From Candidatus Omnitrophota bacterium (GTDB lineage: Bacteria > Omnitrophota > Gorgyraeia > Duberdicusellales > 4484-171): 12,883 bases of DNA. The DNA is taken from the NCBI GenBank assembly GCA_023228195.1, contig JALOBR010000033.1:1-12883 (forward strand), read 5' to 3'. Below, piece by piece: positions 1 through 5,996 of this stretch; position 1 is the first letter of the stretch, and each line of letters opens with the position of its first letter. The position numbers were made by a program, and so were the translations under genes. Below the pieces are notes generated by a model. That model searched no databases. It had not been told where the DNA came from and saw nothing but the letters and a program-made list of their open reading frames with translations.

Positions 1-616
1 GCTTTGCGCGCATATTCCGGATAAATACCTCTTTGTTTTCTTCCTTCAAATATGGATTTTCTTTCTTTTCCTTGGAAATAGTCGAAGAAAGTTTTTCATG
101 GTAATCGTGCCCGGGAAATACGGCTGTATCATCAGGGAGTTCCTTTAATCTTTGCAAAGTATCGAACATGGATTCAGGCGAACCGTTTTGAAAATCAGTC
201 CTGCCCACACTTCCGATTAAAAGAACATCTCCGGTAAATAAACTTTTTTCTCCAAAAAGGCTTATCGCATCATCAGTGTGCCCCGGAGTGTATAAAGCGC
301 GCAAACTTACCCCGCCGATTTTCACTTCGTCATCGTTCTTAAGGCTTAAGTCTCGAACGCTTGATATCGCTTTTTCTCCCATTAAAACTTTAGCTCCATA
401 TTTTTTCTTTAAAACCGCCGCCAAAGAAAAATGGTCAGCATGAGTATGCGTGTCTACGATAAGCTTCAATTTCAAATTGTTTTTGTCCAGATAACTTTCG
501 TAATTTTTTAATAAACTTATGTGCGGGTCAACAACCAGCGCCTCATCAAATGAAGAGATTATATAAGAGTAACAGCTTCCTGCAGTAAATTGTTTAACAG
601 AGAATCTTTTTGCCAT
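1..616 (-). CDS. Metallo-beta-lactamase-fold hydrolase, ETHE1/persulfide dioxygenase-like (3' end cut by window)
   Basis: Reading leftward from ATG at 616 the frame stays open to the window edge (205 codons seen, no stop), so the C-terminus is missing. The MBL-fold metal ligands are visible: HTHADH (H57, H59, D61, H62), H113 in TPGHTDD, D130 in FTGDVL and H170 in PGHDYH. The stretch VGRTDFQNGSPE and the later DYH...STISKEKKENPYL resemble ETHE1-type persulfide dioxygenases more than glyoxalase II, so the likely substrate is a glutathione or low-molecular-weight persulfide with a mononuclear iron. That assignment is from family knowledge, not proven. No signal peptide is seen, so the protein is probably cytoplasmic. 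The start is fixed by GGAGG four bases before the ATG, which is contributed by the edge of a repeat element. It lies 137 bp downstream of msrBA. A generic MBL hydrolase is the alternative. Confidence 0.88.
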   Translation of the reverse strand, partial: MAKRFSVKQFTAGSCYSYIISSFDEALVVDPHISLLKNYESYLDKNNLKLKLIVDTHTHADHFSLAAVLKKKYGAKVLMGEKAISSVRDLSLKNDDEVKIGGVSLRALYTPGHTDDAISLFGEKSLFTGDVLLIGSVGRTDFQNGSPESMFDTLQRLKELPDDTAVFPGHDYHEKLSSTISKEKKENPYLKEENKEVFIRNMRAK

Positions 617-620
617 AAAA

Positions 621-695
621 CCTCCTAATGACAATTCGACCATATAATTTTCCATCCACAGGAAAAATTATGGTCTCGTTGGAATTACTCCTGAG
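621..695 (-). repeat. Palindromic element copy 1, ending in the SD of the MBL gene
   Basis: Minus-strand order: AATTCCAACGAGACC, a stem of about 14 bp with loop TGTGGAT, then GGTCGAATTGTCATTAGGAGG. The core spans 630-686 and the hairpin 638-675. Copy 2 (3458-3534) is very similar; on the plus strand the first 26 bases of the two copies are identical. Between copies one stem pair changes from A-T to G-C on both arms (TAATTTT versus TAGTTTT), so pairing is preserved. The terminal GGAGG serves as Shine-Dalgarno of the gene starting at 616. It may be a mobile palindrome or an RNA leader structure. Confidence 0.8.
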
Positions 696-753
696 CGAAA
701 CGAAGAGACAATAAGCTTTTGCCCCTAACTAGTCGGAATCACTGATTAATCTA

Positions 754-1815
754 TTATTTCTTCTTAAACTTTCCGGGCAAATGGCATACCGGCTCAATGC
801 CTTGTTTTTCGTAATAACGCTGGTGATACTCCTCTGCTTTGTAGAATTCTTTCGCCGGAACAATCTCTGTGGCAATTGAGCCCTTAAATTTTCCTGACTT
901 ATTAAGTTTTTCCCTGGACGCGCGGGCAATTGTTTCCTGCCCGGCATTATAATAAAAAATTACTGACCGGTATTGGCTGCCCACATCCGGGCCTTGCCTG
1001 TTTATTGCAGTTGGGTCATGGATATCCCAAAAAATATCCAAAAGCTCTTCGTAGGAAATAACTTTTGGGTCATATTCTATCTGCACAGTTTCAGCATGGC
1101 CGGTTTCATCACTGCATACATCTTTATAGCTTGGATTTTTGAAATGACCGCCCATAAAACCTACAGTTGTATTTAACACACCTTTGGCCTTCCGGAATGC
1201 GGCCTCTACGCCCCAAAAACAACCTGCGCCAAAAGTAGCCGTATCAATATGGTTAGAATTATTTTTTAGCATAGCTAGCGCGAACTTTAAAGCAATTGCA
1301 TTAATGCAATAACGCTTTCCGGTTGGAGCCGGACCATCATCAAAAACATGCCCTAAATGGGAATCACAGCGCGCGCATTGCACCTCAACTCTTTTCATGC
1401 CCAAACTATTATCCGCAATTAACTTTATATTAAGCTCTGATACCGGCTCAAAAAAACTGGGCCAGCCGGTACCGGATTCAAATTTACTTTTATAACGAAA
1501 TAAATCCGTGCCGCAACAAACACACTGATAAATTCCCTCTCCGCCCTTAGGCGGGAGCGGACACTGTCTCAAAAAAGGCTTCTCTGTTTCTTTAAGCCGT
1601 GTAACTCGATATTGCTCGGGAGTAAGAATCTTCTTCCACTCCTCATTGGTCTTGTAGATTTTTTCTACCTCTTCGGTTTTGCCTGTTGCAAAATTAAATA
1701 TTTTTATTTTTGTGCCTTTTGCGGATTCTTTCATATTCGCCCCCATTATTAAGGGAAGCAACAACAATACAGCTAAAGCTTTATAATTTCTTCTAACTTT
1801 TGACGTAGTACGCAC
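754..1815 (-). CDS. msrAB: Exported MsrB-MsrA fusion, peptide methionine sulfoxide reductase
   Basis: 353 aa, repairing both R- and S-methionine sulfoxide. Residues 1-27 (KVRRNYK followed by LAVLLLLPLIMG) look like a signal peptide or membrane anchor, which suggests action outside the cytoplasm. MsrB comes first: zinc cysteines C98/C101 and C147/C150, the GTGWPSF motif at 115-121 and catalytic C170 in RYCIN. MsrA follows: GCFWG with catalytic C199, and C344 near the C-terminus as a likely resolving cysteine. The order MsrB-MsrA is one of the two known fusion orders. The start is GTG at 1815 with AGAGG about 14 nt upstream, which is rather far; internal ATGs at M24 and M28 would remove the signal sequence. 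C85 in a proline/glycine-rich stretch is a possible MsrB resolving cysteine. It lies 61 bp after the small exported protein and may be co-transcribed with it and with the MBL gene. Confidence 0.95.
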   Translation of the reverse strand: MRTTSKVRRNYKALAVLLLLPLIMGANMKESAKGTKIKIFNFATGKTEEVEKIYKTNEEWKKILTPEQYRVTRLKETEKPFLRQCPLPPKGGEGIYQCVCCGTDLFRYKSKFESGTGWPSFFEPVSELNIKLIADNSLGMKRVEVQCARCDSHLGHVFDDGPAPTGKRYCINAIALKFALAMLKNNSNHIDTATFGAGCFWGVEAAFRKAKGVLNTTVGFMGGHFKNPSYKDVCSDETGHAETVQIEYDPKVISYEELLDIFWDIHDPTAINRQGPDVGSQYRSVIFYYNAGQETIARASREKLNKSGKFKGSIATEIVPAKEFYKAEEYHQRYYEKQGIEPVCHLPGKFKKK

Positions 1816-1876
1816 TGCTGATTTTATTATCCTCTTACCTTACCAGAATAAACACTCACTCACCCGGCAGGATTAT

Positions 1877-2263
1877 TTATTTTGTTAAAAATGGCGGATT
1901 CCAGGGCTCTATTTTTAGAAGCTCGCCTTTATAATGCAAAACCATACTGTTTTTATCTTCTCCAATTTTTTTGTAAGTAGCCAAAAAAAAGCCTTCGACT
2001 TGCGCTTTACTCTTAAGCTTTTCAGAATAAATTTCTGCAATACAATTGTCTATGATTTCGCAAGTAATCCAGCCGCTTTTAGGATATGATCCTTCGTGAG
2101 TATAAGGGATTATTGTAGCAGTGAGGTTATTGGTTTTGTTTTTGAAAAATATAATTTTAGCAGTGTGCGTTATCACATCTTTTGAAACAGGTTCTGCGCA
2201 AGCCGCAGTTAATATTTGCGAAAACAAAACCACAAGAACAAAAGGAAGGATGAAGCCTTCCAT
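1877..2263 (-). CDS. Small exported protein of unknown function
   Basis: 128 aa; I do not recognise the family. Residues 3-21 are hydrophobic (FILPFVLVVLFSQILTAA) followed by C22, so it is either a Sec-exported protein cleaved near ACA-EP or a lipoprotein with an imperfect lipobox (LTAAC). The mature part is polar with two cysteines, C68 and C74. The frame is open back to a GTG at 2437, which would give 186 aa. I prefer ATG 2263 because GAGGAG lies just upstream (only 2 nt spacing), a signal peptide starts there, and the extra N-terminus would be encoded by two inverted repeats and be very arginine-rich. It sits downstream of desulforedoxin and upstream of msrBA, so a periplasmic redox role is possible but not shown. 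Confidence 0.7.
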   Translation of the reverse strand: MEGFILPFVLVVLFSQILTAACAEPVSKDVITHTAKIIFFKNKTNNLTATIIPYTHEGSYPKSGWITCEIIDNCIAEIYSEKLKSKAQVEGFFLATYKKIGEDKNSMVLHYKGELLKIEPWNPPFLTK

Positions 2264-2268
2264 AACTC

Positions 2269-2334
2269 CTCGGGTTATCCCAACGGGGAGGGCCCTTCCT
2301 GATACCCCATAAAGGAAGGGGCCTTGAGCCCGAG
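2269..2334 (-). repeat. Long hairpin covering the SD of the 2263 gene
   Basis: Outer arms CCTCGGG and CCCGAGG close an inner stem GGCCCTTCCT (2291-2300) with AGGAAGGGGCC (2313-2323, one bulge). The GAGGAG Shine-Dalgarno before ATG 2263 overlaps the outer 3' arm, so folding of the mRNA would hide it. It could equally be an intergenic palindrome of no regulatory effect. Confidence 0.55.
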
Positions 2335-2356
2335 GTTTCAACAAGCTAATACTTAA

Positions 2357-2414
2357 GCGGCGCGCATATACATTCGCAGTCTTAAGGCTGCGGATACGTC
2401 GCCGCGAATGTATA
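2357..2414. repeat. Inverted repeat with 11-bp perfect arms
   Basis: TATACATTCGC (2367-2377) pairs with GCGAATGTATA (2404-2414). Between them lies a small GCAG/CTGC hairpin, and GCGGCG (2357-2362) can alternatively pair with CGCCGC (2400-2405). It lies between desulforedoxin and the 2263 gene. There is no T-run on the minus strand, so it is not a classical terminator. Confidence 0.6.
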
Positions 2415-2442
2415 AAAAATTTAATTTTATTCTTCACTGTTA

Positions 2443-2568
2443 CTAGCCTTCTATTTTTTCCATCGGTTTATCACAGCAAACCAATTCTCCACCGCCGACC
2501 TTAGTTACCGTAACTTCATTGCCGCAAACATTACAGCGATATTTTTCTCCTATTTTTTTTACTGCCAT
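2443..2568 (-). CDS. Desulforedoxin-like FeCys4 protein (41 aa)
   Basis: 41 aa. The pattern is that of desulforedoxin and the N-terminal domain of desulfoferrodoxin: C12-x2-C15, then GGGELVCC giving adjacent C31-C32, then a Met four residues later. Four cysteines bind one iron in a rubredoxin-like site; desulforedoxins are small dimeric electron carriers found in anaerobes. No superoxide-reductase domain follows, so this is a stand-alone carrier rather than the first domain of a superoxide reductase. Start ATG 2568 is preceded by a run of six G acting as SD, and a candidate promoter lies at 2589-2617. It probably shares a transcript with the downstream exported protein and msrBA, which would fit oxidative-stress defence (inference). 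Confidence 0.85.
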   Translation of the reverse strand: MAVKKIGEKYRCNVCGNEVTVTKVGGGELVCCDKPMEKIEG

Positions 2569-2588
2569 ACTAACCCCCCTTTTTTTAA

Positions 2589-2617
2589 AAAATATCTAAA
2601 ATAACAAAATATGTCAT
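2589..2617 (-). promoter_or_regulatory. Candidate sigma-70 promoter for desulforedoxin
   Basis: Minus strand ATGACA, 17-bp spacer, TATTTT. The -35 matches 5 of 6 and the -10 matches 4 of 6. Transcription would begin near 2582, leaving about 14 nt of leader containing the G-rich SD. The region is very AT-rich, so a chance match is possible. Confidence 0.4.
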
Positions 2618-2656
2618 TTTTTAACTAATTAAATTTTCGTCTTGGTAATTATCTTT

Positions 2657-3451
2657 CTATTTACCGGTACCAAACGGATTCTTAAACCAGCCTTTAACCT
2701 TGTCCGCTGCCTTCGTTGTCGTTTCCCCTGCCTTATCCACTGCTGCAGATGCCGTTTTTTGCGCGCCGGCCATAACATCACCAACTGACCCCTTTAATCC
2801 ATTAAGATCAAAATTGGTAAGAGCGGCTATAGGCGTGCCTATAAGCGCTTTTACTATAATAAGGTTTGCCAGCGTATAGGGACTGTCCACATTAGCATAA
2901 ACTTCGTTAAGGTTAATATTAAATTCTTTCACATCCGGGGTAGCGCCTTTAGAATAATCCTTGTAAACTACCTTGCCTATGCTAAGCGCGAGTTTATCGA
3001 TTCTTAAATCAGGGGCTTTGCCGGGTTTTTTTTCAGCTGGGGCTTTCTTTACCGGAGCTTTCCCTTTTTTCTGCGCCTGAATTGACTTTAAAGCATCCAA
3101 ATTTAACTCTCCCTTGGAATTTTTTACAACAACAAATTCTTTAAGCGCCAGGCGAACCTCCGGAAGATGAATTTTTCCGCCGATTATGGCGAAAAGGTCA
3201 TAGCGCACATAAATCTCGGGCATATCAATCATAGTTTTATCTGTAAAGCCGGCGGGATTTAATAATTTAAAATTTTTTATAGCCACTGCGGGCCTAAATA
3301 TACCGACATTAAGGCCACCCATTTTTACCTTAAGGCCGGTAACAATCTCGACTCCTTTTTCAACTGAAGTTTTAATAATCAAATCTTTGGCCAGCAAAAG
3401 CACAAAAAGCACTACCAATATGATAATAAGTATATTCACTAACTTTTTCAT
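2657..3451 (-). CDS. AsmA-like membrane-anchored protein
   Basis: 264 aa. Residues 4-20 form an N-terminal hydrophobic segment (LVNILIIILVVLFVLLL), followed by a region resembling AsmA/DUF748 proteins. The part around 77-120, with MPEI, GGKIHLPEV and SKGELNLDAL, is typical of the AsmA repeat in which a beta-rich periplasmic chain follows one membrane helix. A Lys/Ala/Pro linker (about 127-147) is followed by a second beta-rich portion (RIDKLALSIGKVVYKDY) and an Ala/Lys-rich tail. It is much shorter than E. coli AsmA. Relatives act at the cell envelope, in outer-membrane homeostasis or lipid transport, but the role here is unknown. Start ATG 3451 is chosen for AGGAGG six bases upstream, supplied by palindromic element copy 2; the frame continues 14 codons further without another good start. 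Confidence 0.75.
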   Translation of the reverse strand: MKKLVNILIIILVVLFVLLLAKDLIIKTSVEKGVEIVTGLKVKMGGLNVGIFRPAVAIKNFKLLNPAGFTDKTMIDMPEIYVRYDLFAIIGGKIHLPEVRLALKEFVVVKNSKGELNLDALKSIQAQKKGKAPVKKAPAEKKPGKAPDLRIDKLALSIGKVVYKDYSKGATPDVKEFNINLNEVYANVDSPYTLANLIIVKALIGTPIAALTNFDLNGLKGSVGDVMAGAQKTASAAVDKAGETTTKAADKVKGWFKNPFGTGK

Positions 3452-3457
3452 TCCGCA

Positions 3458-3534
3458 CCTCCTAATGACAATTCGACCATATAGTTTTTCCATCCACAGG
3501 AAAAACTACGGTCTCATTAGAATTATCCCGGAGT
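3458..3534 (-). repeat. Palindromic element copy 2, ending in the SD of the AsmA-like gene
   Basis: Minus strand: AATTCTAATGAGACC, a stem TAGTTTTTCC / GGAAAAACTA with loop TGTGGAT, then GGTCGAATTGTCATTAGGAGG. Core 3467-3524, hairpin 3475-3513. It is near-identical to copy 1, and its substitutions in the stem keep pairing. The AGGAGG at its end is the SD of the gene starting at 3451. Confidence 0.8.
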
Positions 3535-3616
3535 GCTCTCAAAAAATACAATTTAACTAAGCCTGGCTTGCCAGGCAAGTTTCATTAGATTTTTTGAGTA
3601 TATAGGCACTTCGGGA
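3526..3616. repeat. Long composite inverted repeat enclosing palindromic element copy 6
   Basis: Nested symmetric arms: TCCCGGAGTGC (3526-3536) against GCACTTCGGGA (3606-3616, one mismatch), CTCAAAAAAT (3538-3547) against ATTTTTTGAG (3589-3598), and the centre GCCTGGC/GCCAGGC (3561-3576) with a 2-nt loop. The inner part 3548-3586 reads on the minus strand AATGAAACTT, stem, TTAGTTAAATTGT, a sixth diverged member of the palindromic family. The 371-bp gene-free gap 3452-3822 consists of this, copy 2, a terminator-like hairpin and a promoter. Confidence 0.7.
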
Positions 3617-3689
3617 CAATGAAATTTAAAACCGGAACATTCCAACCAACTAAATATTACATCCCCTCATCCATTAGGTAGCATCTAAT

Positions 3690-3762
3690 TAAAAAAGCGT
3701 TGGTGCCCCAACGCTTTGATGTTTACTCCTGATTGTATGGCTATCCAAAACTTCCCGCGATT
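3690..3762 (-). ncRNA. Candidate short terminated transcript (small RNA or attenuated leader)
   Basis: The promoter at 3769-3797 points into this stretch, and an intrinsic terminator-like hairpin with a T-run closes it about 70 nt later. No start codon with a good SD lies inside, so the product would be a small RNA, or a prematurely terminated leader of the AsmA-like gene 240 nt further on. The prediction rests on promoter and terminator only. Confidence 0.35.
3691..3740 (-). terminator. Terminator-like hairpin element, copy A
   Basis: Minus strand: GGAGTAAACATC, then AAAGCGTTGG, loop GGCA, CCAACGCTTT and a T-run (stem 3694-3717, 10 bp). A strong G/C-rich stem with trailing T's is the form of an intrinsic terminator in the direction of all genes here. 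It matches copy B at 9849-9898 over 50 bp without gaps and copy C at 12057-12096 over 40 bp. Confidence 0.75.
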
Positions 3763-3768
3763 AAAGAT

Positions 3769-3797
3769 ATTTTACTGCGCAAAAAAAGAGCGGTCAA
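3769..3797 (-). promoter_or_regulatory. Sigma-70-type promoter, TTGACC-17-TAAAAT
   Basis: Minus strand -35 TTGACC (3797-3792), 17-bp spacer ending in CGCAG, -10 TAAAAT (3774-3769). The same -35, spacer length, CGCAG and near-identical -10 occur at 6179-6207 and 7292-7320, which makes chance unlikely. It starts transcription near 3762 and lies just after the glycosylase gene. Confidence 0.7.
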
Positions 3798-3822
3798 GGT
3801 GGAAGTTTAGAAAAACAGAAAA

Positions 3823-4152
3823 CTAGACTCTACAGCTGCATTTCTTACGCCTCAAAAGCGCTGCCTGTTCCTTGGGAGAATCTATGAACACTGATTGCCT
3901 TTTAATACCCGTGGCGAATTTACAGTTAAGATTACTGTAGTGGCGATATCCTCTCTCTTTCATTTCTTTAATAAGCTTCGTATGCCTCGAATATAAAGCA
4001 GCCAGTTTATTTTTCCACCTTAATGTCTCCGGATGCTTAGAATATCCTTTTTTATTCTTAGTCAGGATGGACCAAATCGCGTGAAGCTCACGATGCTCGC
4101 CAAGAAGATGGTTACGGCAGAGTTTTTTCGGTTCAATATCCCAAATTCTCAT
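3823..4152 (-). CDS. Pyrimidine-dimer DNA glycosylase / endonuclease V-like protein
   Basis: 109 aa. The N-terminus MRIWDIEPKKLCRNHLLGEHREL aligns with T4 endonuclease V. H15, E19, R21 and E22 correspond to T4 H16, E20, R22 and E23, the last being the catalytic glutamate. The family cuts UV-induced cyclobutane pyrimidine dimers by glycosylase plus AP-lyase action in the cytoplasm, using the protein's N-terminal amine. It is shorter than the T4 enzyme (138 aa), and the C-terminal half is Lys/Arg-rich with a CSC near the end. I start at ATG 4152, where the family's MRIWD begins; the frame runs five codons further to a TTG at 4167, but an N-terminal extension would displace the catalytic amine. 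No clear SD is visible. It follows the decarboxylase gene by 105 bp. Activity on dimers is inferred from the family. Confidence 0.8.
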   Translation of the reverse strand: MRIWDIEPKKLCRNHLLGEHRELHAIWSILTKNKKGYSKHPETLRWKNKLAALYSRHTKLIKEMKERGYRHYSNLNCKFATGIKRQSVFIDSPKEQAALLRRKKCSCRV

Positions 4153-4257
4153 TATTGATTTTATCAAACAAAGCTCGGGCCTTAGTTATACAATACGTTT
4201 ACCCGATACGTTTTGAATTCGCTAAATACTTTCTTCTTCAAGCCCGTTTTCCCTTCA

Positions 4258-5511
4258 TTATTTTTTTGAGGTTTTTATATCATTAACAATTTCATCTACA
4301 TCTTCGCGGCTTACATTTTGCATAACCACGACATGCGCCAAATCTCCGCCTAAACGAGAATCAAATTCCGGAGCAAACCCGTATTTTTCCATCAAAATTT
4401 TACCGGGCCTTTTAAAATAAACCGTGTTGGAATAATCTCCGCGCCAAACCGGCCAATTAATTTTCTTAAGCTCTTTCTCCATATATTTGGCGTTGGCAAG
4501 AATTATTTCTGCCTGCGCCTTAAATCCTTCCATTCCGGTTCTCTTTATTTTCCACCAGAATTTTAAAGGCGAAAGCGCGCTGCGGGAACAAGTTATAGTC
4601 GGCACTGCCTGGTTAAGATACGCGATTTCAAAAGGATTAGTCTGGTTGAGCGTCTTTTTTGTGGTAAGGAAAATTCCCATTGGTTCATCGAATCCAAAAA
4701 ATTTGTGGCCGCTAACAGCAATAGAATCAAAATACACTACTTTACGGTTTACCAAATCTTTATTTTCCGTAAACGGCAGGTATCCCCCGAATAAAGCAGC
4801 ATCAACGTGTCGATATACTGCAATCGGCTTCTTTCTGCGGATAACCGCGTCAATTTCCGCCTGGTTATCGATTGCGCCTTTAAAAGTGGTTCCCATGGCA
4901 ATTACTACCAACGCCGGCCTTGAAGGATCCAGAGCTTTCTCAAATTCGCTAACTATCATTTTTCCTTCTTTATCCGCCTTAATTAATCGAAGCTCCAGAT
5001 TTTGGACGTCAGCAAGCCGCTTTATGGAATAATGCGCTTCTTCGGAAACATAGCAAATCGGGCGCATCTTTGTCTGATGGAAAAGCTGCCTTGCGCCAAA
5101 ATACATTCCGTGGCTGTTTCCATCGGTCCCGCTCATAGTAACTATTCCCCAAACCTCATCTTTAGAAAATCCGTATAACGGGGCAAAGAAATTAATCACC
5201 TCATTTTCAAACTCATGAGTATTCATGCCGATAATGCCGGCTTTCCGAGGATCACCGACGTTGTTCATCGAAACTTCATAAAGCTTTGAGCCAAGATACC
5301 ACTCATAGAATTCTTTAAGCTCGGTATTTTGGTTAACCGGATATCCCACCAGGCGCTTCTGCAACTCATGCATTTGTTTCGCGAATTTATTTAAGCGCTC
5401 AATAGGAATTTCCTCGGAAAAAATTTGGGCAGAATAAAAAATACTAAAAATAAATGTGATAGCTACAACCGCGATGCTTATTCTGGTTTTGTTTCTAAAA
5501 ATCTTCTTCAT
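4258..5511 (-). CDS. PLP-dependent histidine-decarboxylase-like protein with an export signal
   Basis: 417 aa. Residues 10-32 (RISIAVVAITFIFSIFYSAQIFS) form a signal peptide or anchor after MKKIFRNKT; no twin-arginine motif. The remainder matches group II PLP decarboxylases, closest in my judgement to bacterial PLP-type histidine decarboxylase (Morganella type): H160 in SEEAHYS stacking on PLP, GTTFKGAID at 207-215, HVDAALFGG with D237, and the Schiff-base lysine K270 in SGHKFFG. The TCSR and LGGDLAHVVV stretches also fit. Expected reaction: decarboxylation of an amino acid, possibly histidine to histamine; substrate not provable from sequence. SD AAAGGAG lies about 8 nt before the ATG, and a promoter is proposed at 5581-5609. 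The export signal on a PLP enzyme is unusual. Confidence 0.82.
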   Translation of the reverse strand: MKKIFRNKTRISIAVVAITFIFSIFYSAQIFSEEIPIERLNKFAKQMHELQKRLVGYPVNQNTELKEFYEWYLGSKLYEVSMNNVGDPRKAGIIGMNTHEFENEVINFFAPLYGFSKDEVWGIVTMSGTDGNSHGMYFGARQLFHQTKMRPICYVSEEAHYSIKRLADVQNLELRLIKADKEGKMIVSEFEKALDPSRPALVVIAMGTTFKGAIDNQAEIDAVIRRKKPIAVYRHVDAALFGGYLPFTENKDLVNRKVVYFDSIAVSGHKFFGFDEPMGIFLTTKKTLNQTNPFEIAYLNQAVPTITCSRSALSPLKFWWKIKRTGMEGFKAQAEIILANAKYMEKELKKINWPVWRGDYSNTVYFKRPGKILMEKYGFAPEFDSRLGGDLAHVVVMQNVSREDVDEIVNDIKTSKK

Positions 5512-5580
5512 TTAACATCTCCTTTAATTGCATACCAACATAAATAAAGCATCCTCCAATATATAATTTTGGCTTAAAGT

Positions 5581-5609
5581 ATTTTAATACGGTAATTTGT
5601 TGTAAGCAA
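5581..5609 (-). promoter_or_regulatory. Candidate promoter for the decarboxylase
   Basis: Minus strand TTGCTT (5609-5604), 17-bp spacer, TAAAAT (5586-5581). It would give a leader of about 60 nt before ATG 5511. The -35 is weaker than in the TTGACC promoters of this window. Confidence 0.5.
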
Positions 5610-5697
5610 ATAAAATGTGTGGGTAGTCTAAAGCAAGAGATTTAAAATCACTACGTAGGCAGGAATTAGTTTAGCTTACGGATCAGCAGGCAAGGCC

Positions 5698-5742
5698 TGA
5701 CATAATTATTCCTGGCTGCAAAGCAGCCAGGAATAATTGTCA
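5698..5742 (-). terminator. Perfect 16-bp hairpin downstream of the cold-shock gene
   Basis: AATTATTCCTGGCTGC (5704-5719) and its exact complement (5723-5738) enclose a 3-nt loop, flanked by TGACAT and GTCA. It begins about 32 bp after the cold-shock stop codon and probably ends that transcript, although no clean T-run follows, so it may instead be an intergenic palindrome. Confidence 0.55.
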
Positions 5743-5773
5743 TTAATTTCAGTTTTCTTCGATTTATTTCTTA

Positions 5774-5980
5774 CTATTTACCCGCAAGGCTCACGTTAAT
5801 TGCGCGTTTGCCTTTAGGATTTTGCTCAACTTCAAAAGTGACTTCCTCTCCGCCACTTAAAGTTTCAAATGCAACGCCCACAAGATTATTCTTATGGAAG
5901 AATACATCCGTGCCGTCGGTATCGGTTATAAAACCAAACCCTTTCTCAAGAACCAATTTCTTAATCTTCCCTGTGTGCAT
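5774..5980 (-). CDS. Cold-shock domain protein (CspA family)
   Basis: 68 aa, the usual length of a single cold-shock domain. RNP1 appears as KGFGFI (13-18) and RNP2 as VFFHK (26-30), followed by LVGVAFETLSGGEEVTFEVEQNPKGKRAINV as in CspA proteins. It binds single-stranded RNA or DNA as an RNA chaperone in the cytoplasm. ATG 5980 is preceded by GGAGG at 7 nt, and the frame extends upstream only through tandem repeats, so this start is secure. It is likely monocistronic: promoter at 6179-6207 and a strong hairpin after the stop. The leader is about 190 nt, comparable to the long leaders of cspA-type mRNAs whose folding responds to temperature; whether that applies here is inference. Confidence 0.95.
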   Translation of the reverse strand: MHTGKIKKLVLEKGFGFITDTDGTDVFFHKNNLVGVAFETLSGGEEVTFEVEQNPKGKRAINVSLAGK

Positions 5981-5996
5981 CTTTGAACCTCCACTT

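Noticed and set aside
690..740. A seventh palindromic element (ACGAAGAGAC ... CTAGTCGGAATCAC)
   Set aside because: Flanks are similar but no paired stem exists between them and the ending is degenerate; at best a decayed relic.
973..1176. Plus-strand frame inside msrBA with apparent hydrophobic segments
   Set aside because: Antisense shadow of the MsrA domain, whose catalytic motifs are intact on the minus strand.
1877..2437. Longer 186-aa version of the exported protein starting at GTG 2437
   Set aside because: The extra N-terminus is arginine-rich and encoded by two inverted repeats, has no SD, and would hide the signal peptide at 2263.
4487..5032. 181-codon plus-strand frame inside the decarboxylase gene
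   Set aside because: Antisense shadow of a well-supported PLP enzyme; no SD and no recognisable protein features.
5512..5550. Short upstream ORF (5 or 14 codons) in the decarboxylase leader
   Set aside because: The SD is either directly abutting or too far from the candidate ATGs and the peptides have no regulatory codon runs.
5698..5742. Perfect hairpin after the cold-shock gene as a member of the palindromic family
   Set aside because: It shares the AATTGTCATTA edge with copies 1 and 2, but lacks GTCGAATT and the AAYGARAC flank.
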